A DNA stretch of 64,000 nucleotides, from contig OX596335.1 of NCBI GenBank assembly GCA_951394405.1, positions 248,001 through 312,000 of the forward strand. The letters are read 5' to 3'. Made by a program: the position numbers and the translations under genes. This document shows, in pieces, positions 43,101 through 51,853 of this stretch. The stretch comes from Coprinellus micaceus (taxonomy: Eukaryota > Basidiomycota > Agaricomycetes > Agaricales > Psathyrellaceae). Below the pieces are notes generated by a model. It searched no databases, had not been told where the DNA came from, and was given only the letters and a program-made list of their open reading frames with translations. Within the stretch, counting starts at the first letter, position 1. Each line of letters opens with the position of its first letter.

Positions 43101-44077
43101 CTCTTCGTCGCGTGGTGTACTCGGTATGGGGTTTTCTCGGATTCTCTCTGGCTGTTCACGGCGCGCTCTAGTGGGTGTCGAGTTTCCCGATGTTCTCGAT
43201 GGTATCGAGAAGGGACTCGCGAAAGGGTTACGGTCTCGGAAGTACGACAGAATCGAGGGATCGGGGTATGTGCTGGCGGTCGAGACTCGACGGTAAGCGC
43301 TTGGGCTTGGTTCGAATCGCTCTGTTGTCACCAGATGGAGTAGTCCAGAGTGGACCTACTCGGGCGGGCTCGCTGGTCAGGCTGGTGCGCTGGGCGACGT
43401 TGGCTGGGCACCTCGGTATAGCGTCGAGGGCAAGGAGTGGTATTGGTTCCGTACACTGCTGGCATCTACATCAGATATCATAATCTAATCTAATCTATAG
43501 CGACGCTGGCTGTGCTGGGCGCCTAAGCGCCCTGGCACAGCGCGGGTACTGTTTCATTTCTTGAAGAACTTCGGACGTGTGGGTTTGGAACCCACTTATG
43601 CGCGGGGAGGGAACCCTGAGCGTCGTGTTCAGAATGTCGATGCTCAATTCGTGTCCTTTCACCCCGACCTCTTTCAAATTCTTCCCTTCCATCTTCTCCG
43701 ATATTGATTGTGATATGTAGGACGCCCACGTCCTCGCTCTAGAGAAAGAAGCTGCGGGCGGGGAGCGGATTATCGTCACTGCTGGCGCGTATGTGTGGCA
43801 GGAGTGGCTCGATATCGCAAACGCCGTCGCGCCTTCTGTATACCCTGGCAAAGGTACGTTTTTATCATTCCGTAAACCACGAGAACTGTTGCAAACTCTA
43901 AGCGTCGTGATTATCGTAGAACTACCGAAAGGATACCCCGACGTTCTCGCTGAAGGGCCGCAGTACAAGGTCACGTACGATACGAGTAAGGAGAGGAGAG
44001 TTCTTGGGGTGGGGTATAGGACGAAGGAGGAGACGGTGAGGGATACGTTGGGGGATTTTAAGGGGAGGGGGTGGTGA
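40146..44077 (+). CDS. NAD(P)-dependent reductase, SDR C, with a retroelement-enlarged intron
   Basis: Six exons, 40146-40443, 40518-40705, 40762-40899, 41087-41236, 43721-43853 and 43920-44077, give an open 354-aa frame. Motifs: LVLVTGANGYIPIW (Rossmann), VRGTVRSAKKGD (NADP loop), VVITSSCAAVITL, YRASK (catalytic Tyr/Lys), WINPPFVFG, AWVDVRDLA, YVWQEWLDIAN and YRTKEETVRD. Intron 4 is 2,484 bp because it contains a 2.09-kb LTR element in opposite orientation. All exons keep frame and splice sites, so the gene could still work if the intron is spliced. The Gly-Tyr-Ile-Pro in the cofactor loop (usually GYIG) is unusual. Confidence 0.87.
41454..41657 (-). repeat. 3' LTR (204 bp)
   Basis: TGGAGTAGTCCAGAGTGGAC...GGCGCCTAAGCGCCCTGGCA(CA) on plus, identical to 43336-43539. 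It includes an ATCTAATCTAATCTATAG stretch that reads TATAGATTAGATTAG on the element's sense strand, a possible promoter element. Confidence 0.88.
41658..41676 (-). other. polypurine tract of the LTR element
   Basis: ACAAGAGGGGGTGGGCACA directly precedes the 3' LTR on the element's sense strand, the position used to prime plus-strand DNA synthesis. Confidence 0.6.
41695..42999 (-). CDS. gag-like or captured protein inside the LTR element
   Basis: The first ATG after the leader opens a 434-aa frame, sense to the element. The N-terminus is basic (TPAKRARQRANKVART). A helical middle part contains LLTRLADRFELQD, YEQGIADERARWEAQ and repeated Gly-spaced motifs FKRGHEHGYGRGINFVLERM and FKKGLEAGRLEARG. 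The C-terminal third is Pro/Ser/Arg-rich. No CCHC knuckle, protease or RT motif is present. It could be a diverged Gag or a captured host protein. Its last codons lie 38 bp before the 3' LTR. Confidence 0.7.
   Translation of the reverse strand: MPAATPAKRARQRANKVARTAEATSSQSHIILPPLPVDSQPTAPSPPTDENHPDEAISLDQLLTRLADRFELQDPVAGPVIAEAFRSGVRGGCTLATQRFKARYDELDEQVHAFIIDYEARLEEFRNAAYEQGIADERARWEAQSTENQASASDPEPRSSPTTTTAVTAHSDDEPVPDEHDLSLLTPNQRIIFKRGHEHGYGRGINFVLERMSEKNAEAIAGAFEEGRKVGWTQAQENMMPQRQQDTNYAFKKGLEAGRLEARGHPQENNNPASPAFSTTSHPLPHPSSNPSHILTPTETVPSLTKPSPSSSEPEPRSQVIRTPSPRVVWSEEPLQEASSHSEPPSSGRCRPDHRDFSSLRSDSRSRPWVSIHRRTSRNRYRRQPRSDFTRPPRLTPSHFSCRRFTQPLCPCIFSHIHDPSTFWTFNDWRTQVR
43309..43333 (-). other. 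tRNA primer-binding site of the LTR element
   Basis: Two bases after the 5' LTR the sense strand reads TGGTGACAACAGAGCGATTC then GAACC. TGG pairs with a tRNA 3' CCA, and GATTCGAACC is the complement of a T-loop GGTTCGAATC. The match therefore seems to extend from the acceptor stem into the T arm of a tRNA not present in this window. Confidence 0.65.
43336..43539 (-). repeat. 5' LTR (204 bp)
   Basis: Identical over all 204 bases to 41454-41657, as judged by reading both copies. It begins TGTGCCAGGG and ends ACTACTCCA on the element's sense strand. Confidence 0.88.
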
Positions 44078-44403
44078 GTTAAAGTTAAGTGGAGTGGAAG
44101 GGTGGGGGAAGGAGGCGTTGTATCGCTGTAGATCCTGATATGGTCACCGGGTACTCCGAGGTTCAGCCGAGTGGGTGGTGATTACACGGACACGCGCTCG
44201 GAGTGTCGAGGAACGGGAGATACAAGTACTGTACTCCCAAATTTTCGTGCTTGAATACAGGAGGTCTGGGTCGCAACGGGCTCATCGCAAGCGGACTAGG
44301 TGCCTACGTCTCCAGTTTATAGATGCCAATCAACACGCCCTACTACTCCTCTCCTCCATCATGGTGGACAAGTTCAATGATTACCCAGCGCAAAGCCTGC
44401 CCT

Positions 44404-44493
44404 AAATAAGAATAGGCGCCCGAGGCTGTGTTGAGGTTAAATGACAGGTGCATGCCACGTGGGAGCCTCATTGCATCTTCAACTGCAACCACC
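44404..44493 (+). promoter_or_regulatory. conserved NACHT upstream block of NACHT2
   Basis: AAGAATAGGCGCCCGAGGCT ... GCCACGTGGGAGCCTCATTG sits directly before the NACHT2 start, with the same motif order and spacing as before NACHT1, including the palindromic CACGTG. Confidence 0.6.
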
Positions 44494-46757
44494 ATGTCGA
44501 GCACCAGCTACTTCAAGAACGCGAGCGAAGTCCGTATCGAGAACCTCAATCTCGTGGACGCAAGTCACTTAGTAAGGGGCTTGGACGAGGCTCTTAGGCG
44601 TAAGACTTCCTACTTCCTCCTTTGGACCCGATCGTTCAACTGGCGGCCTTAGATCTGTACGATAATATCGCGATTGAAGCTGTACACAACTCGGCGGAGC
44701 GATACGGCGCACCGAGGTGCCACGAAGACACTAGGAAGGCGGTCCAGGGGGACATACACAGCTGGATCACGGATGGTGACGACGACGATGAGCCGAAGAG
44801 GGTTCTGTGGTTGACTGGGCCTGCTGGGGCGGGGAAGACCGCCATCATGGGGTCAGTCGCGGACACATGCGAAACGCGGCACCTCCTTGCGGGGAGCTTC
44901 TTCTTTTCGTCGTTCGCTGGGGACGAGAAGAGACGTTCGAAGCGATACCTGGTGCCAACGTTGACGTATTATCTCGTCAGCCAGCTTAAGGTAGAACACC
45001 CCCTCCGCTGCGCGATACTCACAGCAATTCAACGCGACCCAGCGGTCTTTCAGAAGCGATTGGATTGCCAGTTTAAATCCCTTCTCCTCCAGCCCTTTAG
45101 GGACACTAATACCCTGTTCGATCCGTCGACTATCACCAGAGTCCTCATCATTGATGGTTTGGACGAAGTAGAAGCGGCGAAGTCTCGAGAACATGGCCGC
45201 GACCCACACGACATCCGAACTGAAAACGAAGAGGATCAACAAGAAATACTCTCTGCCCTCTTGCACGCTACCAGTGACCCCACATTCCCCTTCCGCATCG
45301 TCATCGCCAGTCGCCCCGAGCGTGTTATCCAGAGTTTCTTCTCGTCTGAGGCAGCCTGCATCACACGGGAAATCTTCCTCGACAACAAGTACGACCCGAA
45401 TACGGATATCGCTCTGTACCTCCACGCCAACTTTGCCAAAATTCGGAGAAGATACCGGCTTCCCGTTTCGTGGCCTTCAGAGGAGACTATCGGCCGGCTA
45501 GTGTTCACAGCGTCAGGACAATTCATATACGCTGCAACCATCATCCGTTATCTACAAAGTGGGAAGCACCCCAACCCTCAAACTGTCCTCGATAGCCTTC
45601 TGGATTCGAAGATCCAAGGCTGTAGGATTAACGCTCTGGCTCCCTTAGACGCTCTTTACATCCGCATACTGAAGTCGAGTCCTGACCCAGCCTTGGCAGT
45701 TCGATGGATATATGTAATTGATGAATATCGAGAATCTTTGTGGGGACACCTCTCCGCAACCCTCACGAACCAACTACTTCAAGACTACGATGGCCAAGCC
45801 AGTTATTTGTTGGAAAGCCTCGCATCGCTCGTGTGGACACCTCCCATAAAAGACGAGCGGTCGCCTTACCGCTTGCACCATAAGTCATTCGCCGATTTTC
45901 TCCGAGACGATGGTCGATGTGGTGAAGAACTTGGTGAAGCCTTTCAAGATGGCGGCCGCTTCTATGTCGAACGTTGTACTGATGTCTTCTTGAGTAAGTG
46001 TCCTTGTCACCATCTCTCTGACGAAAGAGTAAACTCTTGCTAGATAAATCCCCTACTACCCACCTACCAGAACCACAACTGATACCCTTTCTCAGAGATT
46101 TTGCCCGACTCTCTGGCTTGTCCTCCCGGGGGGCGCCCGAAAAGCTGGTCAGGTGCGATGTGGTTTGGTGGGTGCAGTTTGTCAGAGATGACTCCCGTTT
46201 CGGTGAAGTGGAACTCCCCAAATCGGACTGGTTTGGCGCCATCCACCTTGATGTATGTCACAGAATCGACTCCCTACGGCTGCGTACTCACTGACCGATG
46301 TCCACAGTGCCCTAGAGGCTCTCCCGGAAAATGCCTTCCTCACTGCACGCATTGGAGAAGCAACATCCTCCGAGTCTACAAAGGACTGGGTTGGGATGTC
46401 CCCAATGTTGTTGCTTTTCTTCGCGAAGGGTTGGAGTGGGAGGCAGAGGACGATGAGGTAGGCTTCCACATTGACTTCCTGGGTGGGTTCTGCCAAAAAC
46501 CGCGACGAGGTCAACTGGACTCGAGCGATACGGAACCACGGGCTATGGTCACTCGATATACAGCCGACCCTGACTATGAGGCGACACTCGACCTTGTCAG
46601 GGCCATGTTCCCTCACCTCCCCGCCGATTGGGAGACCCGATTCCAAGAGGAGAGAAGAATAAACCCAAAAGCGGTGTACACCGGGCTTGCAGGAGTTATC
46701 GAGAAGATAAGGCAGGAGCTAGGAATTGAGGCACCAGATGTGTTACCAAGGTGGTAA
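44494..46757 (+). CDS. NACHT-domain STAND protein 2 (intact)
   Basis: Exons 44494-44599, 44653-45993, 46044-46252 and 46308-46757 encode 701 aa. The N-terminus (MSSTSYFKNASEVRIENLNL) is a short segment found in many basidiomycete NACHT proteins. Walker A is LTGPAGAGKTAIMG, Walker B VLIIDGLDEVEA, and the sensor region VIASRPERVI. The winged-helix-like part ends in YRLHHKSFADFL. No WD40, ankyrin or TPR repeats follow; instead there is a conserved C-terminal region (CPRGSPGKCLPHCTHW, then YTADPDYEATLDLVRAMF). NLR-like NTPases oligomerise on sensing a trigger. The C-terminal module is probably the variable or sensor part, but that is inference. It is a close paralogue of NACHT1. Confidence 0.9.
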
Positions 46758-47399
46758 CTTCCTCCTGGTAGTGCAGAAACTCTCATGCCTGACTATGACT
46801 CGGATAGGTACCCGCACGATTACGCTTAATCTGCACCGACTGCTCTTGACACCCAGTTACATCCATGCATACACTCATATATATCCTGTCGAGTCGAAGC
46901 GCACACATCGTCGTCCGTCTCCAACTGCCCCCATCCCACTTTGTATATATCCATTCTGCGAACGACCAAATTAAACCCATTGGAATTATCCACTCGCATT
47001 TTTGGGAAGCCCGTGGGTGGATGGTGGTGGTGGTGGTGTATACGGCACTAGGTCCCTATAAAGGAACGGCCGGTTTCCGTGCTCTTCCTCACCCTTTCGA
47101 GTGAGACCACGGAACGCTGGTCAGGATTGCTGGGTCGACGACAAAATCAGACGTTCGCTCCTGCTAGGCTCCCTAGCTACCCTGCTATTCTTATCCCCAA
47201 CCTCAACCTCAACCCACCTCCACCTGCCCCGCACGCGTTCCCGTACTTCTAAGGGAAGGGACGCAGGCTCATGATGGACTCACTTGCACGTGGGCGTATG
47301 TATGTCATCACCCGAGTGTGGACGCTTGTTCCGAGGAGTCAGGGAATACAGAGCCTAGATGAAGGTCATAAGTGCACGTCTGCGGGACCAAAGCGAAAG
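46758..47399. other. no gene assigned
   Basis: Downstream of NACHT2. A short (GGT)n run lies near 47023-47036. No supported coding sequence. Confidence 0.5.
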
Positions 47400-47665
47400 G
47401 AAAAGCGAAGGACGAGAGTGCGTTACCGATTTCTGGAAAACTCACCCTCTTCCCCCGCCCCGAGAGTAAGCGCCCAAGATATTGCAGTGCGGAGGGGATG
47501 TTCTGTGCGAAGGCGGGCGATAAGATAATAAATCAACCTTGGGACCAGGTACCGCTTCGAGCGCCTCTTCTCGTTCCCATCGAACGAAGAGAAGGGGAAG
47601 CCCCCTACGAGGAGACACGGTGCTTCGCACTTGGTATGTAGTGAGAAGAGACGTCAATGCTGTCA
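47400..47665 (-). pseudogene. NACHT fragment fused to an SDR-type upstream sequence
   Basis: On the minus strand 47665-47482 aligns with the region just after Walker A in NACHT2: TTCTCTTCGTTCGATGGGAA, then CGAGAAGAGGCGCTCGAAGC and GGTACCTGGTCCCAA. It then runs directly into TATCTTGGGCGCTTA (47481-47467) and a GTAACGCACTC motif, which occur upstream of SDR C and SDR pseudogene B. So a NACHT piece is joined to an SDR upstream region in the order seen at NACHT1-SDR C, with the rest of both genes lost. Confidence 0.72.
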
Positions 47666-47944
47666 TACCTGCACCGACTTGGGCGTCTATTCTGATTTCA
47701 GGCGGGCACTCACTTCGCTCTGGGTGAGCTTCCTCCCTCTTCGGCAATCGCACATGGCCTTCAACGATGTCACGTAACCCAATACCCTTGTTCGTCTCGC
47801 ATTCAAACCACGCGAATTGGTCCAATGGGGCTCAAGGTATCATCGGTCAAAATGCAGTGTCCGTAGTAAAATCTAGTCCATTCGCGTTCTACCCATATTC
47901 ATCTATTCGAGAACCCAAACGATATCGAGCTCATTAGGAGCTCC

Positions 47945-49297
47945 TCAGAGTCTACTGTCTTCCGAGATGCCCTTCCACCACCCCCTCTTCTCCGCATCCT
48001 CGAAAATAGCGCGCAGCGTCTCCTCTTTCGACCTATACGTCAATCCAAGAATCCTCTGGCTCTTTGTGTTGTCGAATTGCAGGAGATACCCCACCTTTCC
48101 TGAGCTAGTCAGGTCGGCGTATCCCTCGGGCAGAGAAGGAAGGACAGTCGCCGGGGCCACGGTACGTGCAATATCGATCCATTCTTGCCAGATGTACGAG
48201 CCTAAGACTATCTTCAGTTCTCCGCGTCCCCATTATGTCGAAAACTTGACACTCACCAGCAGATGCCGTAATCCTCTCACCACCAGCCGCTTCCCTTTCC
48301 AGGGCACGAACATGGGCCTCTGCGACGTCCTGCACATCGACCCATGCACCCCCGCCCGGGACACCCAGCCCCTCCTTCGTCTTCGGGGTGTTCGCAATGA
48401 CGTTATCCCACCACATACCCTGGCTCCCCCCAACGGCTGCTGGGGAGGAAATGGCCGGGTCCAGGGGCGGGCCTTGGACGAAGGATGGGTTGACCGTCGT
48501 GAGGTCCCACCCGACGGAGGACTTGTGGGTTGCATAGAAGTCCCAGGCCGCTGTTGTGTTGTAAACTAAGTACCGCTTTCGTTGTATCGAACGACTATAA
48601 TGCGTACCCTTCTCAGCCAACGTCTTGCTGGCCCTGTAGTAGAAGAACGGGTTACCCGACTTGATGTCCGCCTCGACGCCCTCGTTCCAGTCGGCCTCGG
48701 TGTAGATCTGAGGTTCGGTGCTGTGAGTGGCCTGTGCGGCGATGCTCGAGGTGACTACGATGCGCTTAATGCTCGACCTAGAAGTGCACCCAGGACGAAG
48801 GATACAAGAAGGAAGTATCAATGAGACGCTCGGCGATACCTAGGAGGGTATATATGGGCTTACCCGTTCTTGAGGGCGCTCTTGAGCACGCTGACGGTCC
48901 CGTCAACCGCTGGGCGGATGGTATCTGGTATCCCGACTCGCTCGTCAGATTTCAGATCTGTAACAGAATAGTGCCTGGGCAAATGCGTACCTTGGGGATC
49001 AGGACTCGCACTGGGCAAAGGTGACGCCATATGCACGACCGCATCAACACCCTTGACCGCCTCGTCGAACGCGTCTTCCTTCGTCAAATCGGCGACATAC
49101 GTAAACTCGAGCTTGGAATCTTTCACATAGCTGGGAAACACGTCCTTGAGAACCTGGGCCTTGGGCTCGCTTCGGACAACGGCGCGCACAGTGAACCCGC
49201 GCTCGAGGAGGACCTTAACGGTCCACAAGCCGATGTAGCCGTTCGCACCTGTGGCGAGGACCTTAAAGGTGGATGCGGTTGAGGTGAGAGCTGGCAT
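47945..49297 (-). CDS. NAD(P)-dependent reductase, SDR D
   Basis: Five exons, 48991-49297, 48864-48924, 48608-48777, 48257-48550 and 47945-48201, encode 362 aa. Motifs: KVLATGANGYIGLWTVKVLL, VRAVVRSEPKAQ, DAFDEAVKGVDAVVHMASP, RIVVTSSIA, YYRASKTLAEK (Tyr/Lys), AWVDVQDVAEAHVRALE, YIWQEWIDIARTV and YRSKEETLRAIFEDA. The cofactor loop has ATGANG where most paralogues have VTGANG. TATA box about 100 bp upstream. Close to SDR E in sequence but with more introns. Substrate unknown. Confidence 0.92.
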
Positions 49298-49395
49298 AGT
49301 AGCGTCTTGACTTCTTTCTGAGTTGGTTGAGAGTTGAATTTGAAAAGGCGAGATAACCTGGGTGCGATGAGAGATGGGAGCGGTCATTGAGGAGC

Positions 49396-49403
49396 TTTAT
49401 ATA
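49396..49403 (-). promoter_or_regulatory. TATA box of SDR D
   Basis: The minus strand reads TATATAAA about 100 bp upstream of the ATG at 49297. Confidence 0.6.
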
Positions 49404-50425
49404 CCCGCCATTCTTCCCCTCAGTGAACCAACGTTGCCTACGCGTCGCGTAGATTCCACTCGACATTGCGATCGGTCCACCTGCCTGACCAATCCTCCCA
49501 AGGCGGAGAGGCGCAAGATTCAGAAGATCCTGTCATGCCCGATCAATCCAGTCCATTTCTGAGTCAGCCCGGACTGAACCCGCGCCACCCCACTTCCGTT
49601 TTCCCGAGTGCTTGAGAATTGAAGTCGCACAATCGCAATGCGCCATTGCGTGTGTTATAATCAAAACATTACAATACGTGACGGTAGGATTTGCGGGGTG
49701 GTCGATCATCTGGGGCGATGGGTATTAGATTAGATTAGATTCACGCCCGCCTTGCGTTCGATGCCTGCCCGTGTACAGTGAATGGGAAGACGGTCGGGAC
49801 TCGGGAGGAGACACTATCATTCATGAAGGCACCTTTGAGTCCTCCCCTCGCCTTGTTTTCGTTACAGTTGCCTCTGGGTGGTGTGGAATTCCGAAGACGG
49901 CAACCAATGCCCCGGTTCCCGAGCTGTAACCAGAACCGTATCGTTAGGTAGCGATACATCTCGCACGTAGGTATGTTTCAAGTCAGTTTCGAAGTTATGG
50001 TCCATAAGACGGGCAGGGGGCCTCGACCTCGCGATGAGCCCCACGCCTGAGGATAGGCCACACACACAGAGACATCGGCGGCTTCGGAGTTCGGCTTGGC
50101 ACGGAGACCGCCAATAGTCCCATACATAGAGCACGCGAGGTGCGTAGAGACGTACTTGACAGATAGGCACCCTAAATGCCTTCTGATATCTATAGGAAGC
50201 CAGAATATGCGCTCATGCATAACCCCGGGGATTGAGGCAAAGTGGGCGCCAAATGATCGCGTCATTCGCTGATTAAGGCAAGGAGTTCGCAGATTACGAA
50301 GCGACGGGCGCTTATCGCATAGGTGGGAGCTGACTACTTTGGGGGAGACGCGTCCTCGGGGATCGGCGTGTCCTTTCTGTGAATGCATACCGATAATTAT
50401 ATCCTCGGTGGGCGCTCGTGAAAGG

Positions 50426-50433
50426 TATAAAGG
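50426..50433 (+). promoter_or_regulatory. TATA box of SDR E
   Basis: TATAAAGG lies 97 bp upstream of the ATG at 50523. Confidence 0.6.
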
Positions 50434-50522
50434 CTCTGTATCCGTGCCTTCAATCGCTCAGAAACCAACTTCAACTCTCAGATCGACAAGTACAGTGCAC
50501 CAACAAGACAACGATAACTGCA

Positions 50523-51664
50523 ATGCCGTCCCTCGCTTCAACCAACTCCAAGATCCTCGTCACGGGCGCAAACGGCTACATCGGCGCTTGGGTCGTCAAG
50601 ATCCTCCTCGAACGGGGATATTCCGTCAGAGCTGTGGTACGCAGCGCTACCAAGGCGGACGTCCTCAAGAGCCTCTTTGCTGAGCGGGTCGAGAATGGCG
50701 ATCTCGAGTTTGCGTATGTTGCGGACTTGGTGGAGGTGAGTGCACCATACGTTCGCGTGGGATGGGGATGTGCTAATGCCACAAATAATAGGAAGGTGCC
50801 TTCGACGACGCAGTCAAGGGCGTCGACGGAATCCTCCACCTTGCCTCCCCGCTCCCAAGCCCAAGCCCCGACCCTCAAGCAACGATCCGCCCTGCCGTGG
50901 ACGGGACCCTCGGTGTCCTCAAGAGCGCTTTGAAGAACGGGAAGGATGTCAAACGCATCGCGATCACCTCCTCCACTGCTTCGCTCACTATGCTCGCCCC
51001 TGTCTCCGACGCTCCCACAACGTTCACCGAAGCCGACTGGAACGACGCCGCTATTGGTGCGGTCGAGGCCGGGTCGACGAACCCATTCGTGGTGTACGCT
51101 GCGAGCAAGACCTTGGCCGAGAAGGCTGCATGGGAGTTTCACAGTACCCACAAGCCCACCTGGGATATCACCACGCTGAACCCGCCTTTCGTTTACGGAC
51201 CCACCCTCCTTCCCGCTAAGACCCCCGCCGACATCGGAGGTACCCAAGGCATCTGGTATAACACTGTCATTACGCCGGGCGAGAAGGATAAAGCTCAGCT
51301 CGGAGAGAAGAACGGGTACGAATGGGTCGATGTGCGCGACATCGCTGAAGCGCATGTGCGATCGCTTGAGAAGGAGGGAGCAGGAGGGGGGAGGATTGTT
51401 ATCTCTTCCGGGGCGTACGTTTGGCAGGAATGGCTTGACGTCGCCAATGCTGTTGCCATTTCCCCCGATTTCCCCTTCGGTCCCCAAGCACGCCTCCCTA
51501 AAGGATTCCCAGAGCTGACATCCGAAGGGGTTACCCATTTCGTGAAATTTGATAATGCGAAGAGCGAGACGGTGCTTGGATTAAAGTATAGGACCAAGGA
51601 GGAGACGGTTCGGGATATCTTGGAGGACGCCGGAAAGAGGGATTGGGTCACGAAGGCGAATTGA
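50523..51664 (+). CDS. NAD(P)-dependent reductase, SDR E
   Basis: Two exons, 50523-50735 and 50792-51664, encode 361 aa. Motifs: KILVTGANGYIGAWVVKILL, VRAVVRSATKAD, FDDAVKGVDGILHLASP, RIAITSSTAS, YAASKTLAEK, TTLNPPFVYGPTL, YEWVDVRDIAEAHVRSLE, YVWQEWLDVANAVA and YRTKEETVRDILEDAGK. It has lost most of the introns found in SDR D and F (a single intron remains), which suggests intron loss by gene conversion with cDNA. Complete active site, so probably functional; substrate unknown. Confidence 0.94.
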
Positions 51665-51853
51665 TCAGAGTGGTAGTAGTGGATTAGGGATAGGATACAT
51701 AGATGCTGAATCAACGTGGATGATTGAAGCCTTCATTTATCACTTTCTACAAGCGGAAGACCGAGATAAGATAAGATCAGACTGATAGGTCCGTGCGAAT
51801 CCTTTGATACTCACTTGGGATTTACTTCTCTTCCAACAACTTGAACCATTGCC

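Larger units (their letters stand above)
41454..43539 (-). mobile_element. 2.09-kb non-autonomous LTR retroelement (TR-GAG-like)
   Basis: Two identical 204-bp direct repeats start TG and end CA. They are flanked by a GCGC target duplication (41450-41453 and 43540-43543). Read on the minus strand, a primer-binding site starting TGGTGACAACAGAGC follows the 5' LTR after 2 nt. A single long frame follows, then a purine tract (AAGAGGGGGTGGG) just before the 3' LTR. No protease, integrase or reverse transcriptase is present. This is the layout of terminal-repeat retrotransposons that carry only a gag-like gene and are mobilised in trans. LTR identity implies a recent insertion. Confidence 0.85.

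Noticed and set aside
42810..43331. second open frame in the leader of the LTR element
   Set aside because: It begins without an ATG inside the primer-binding site and overlaps the better 434-codon frame in another phase.
41454..43539. 204-bp repeats as two independent SINEs
   Set aside because: TG...CA ends, a common GCGC duplication outside the pair, and PBS and purine tract inside fit one LTR element better.
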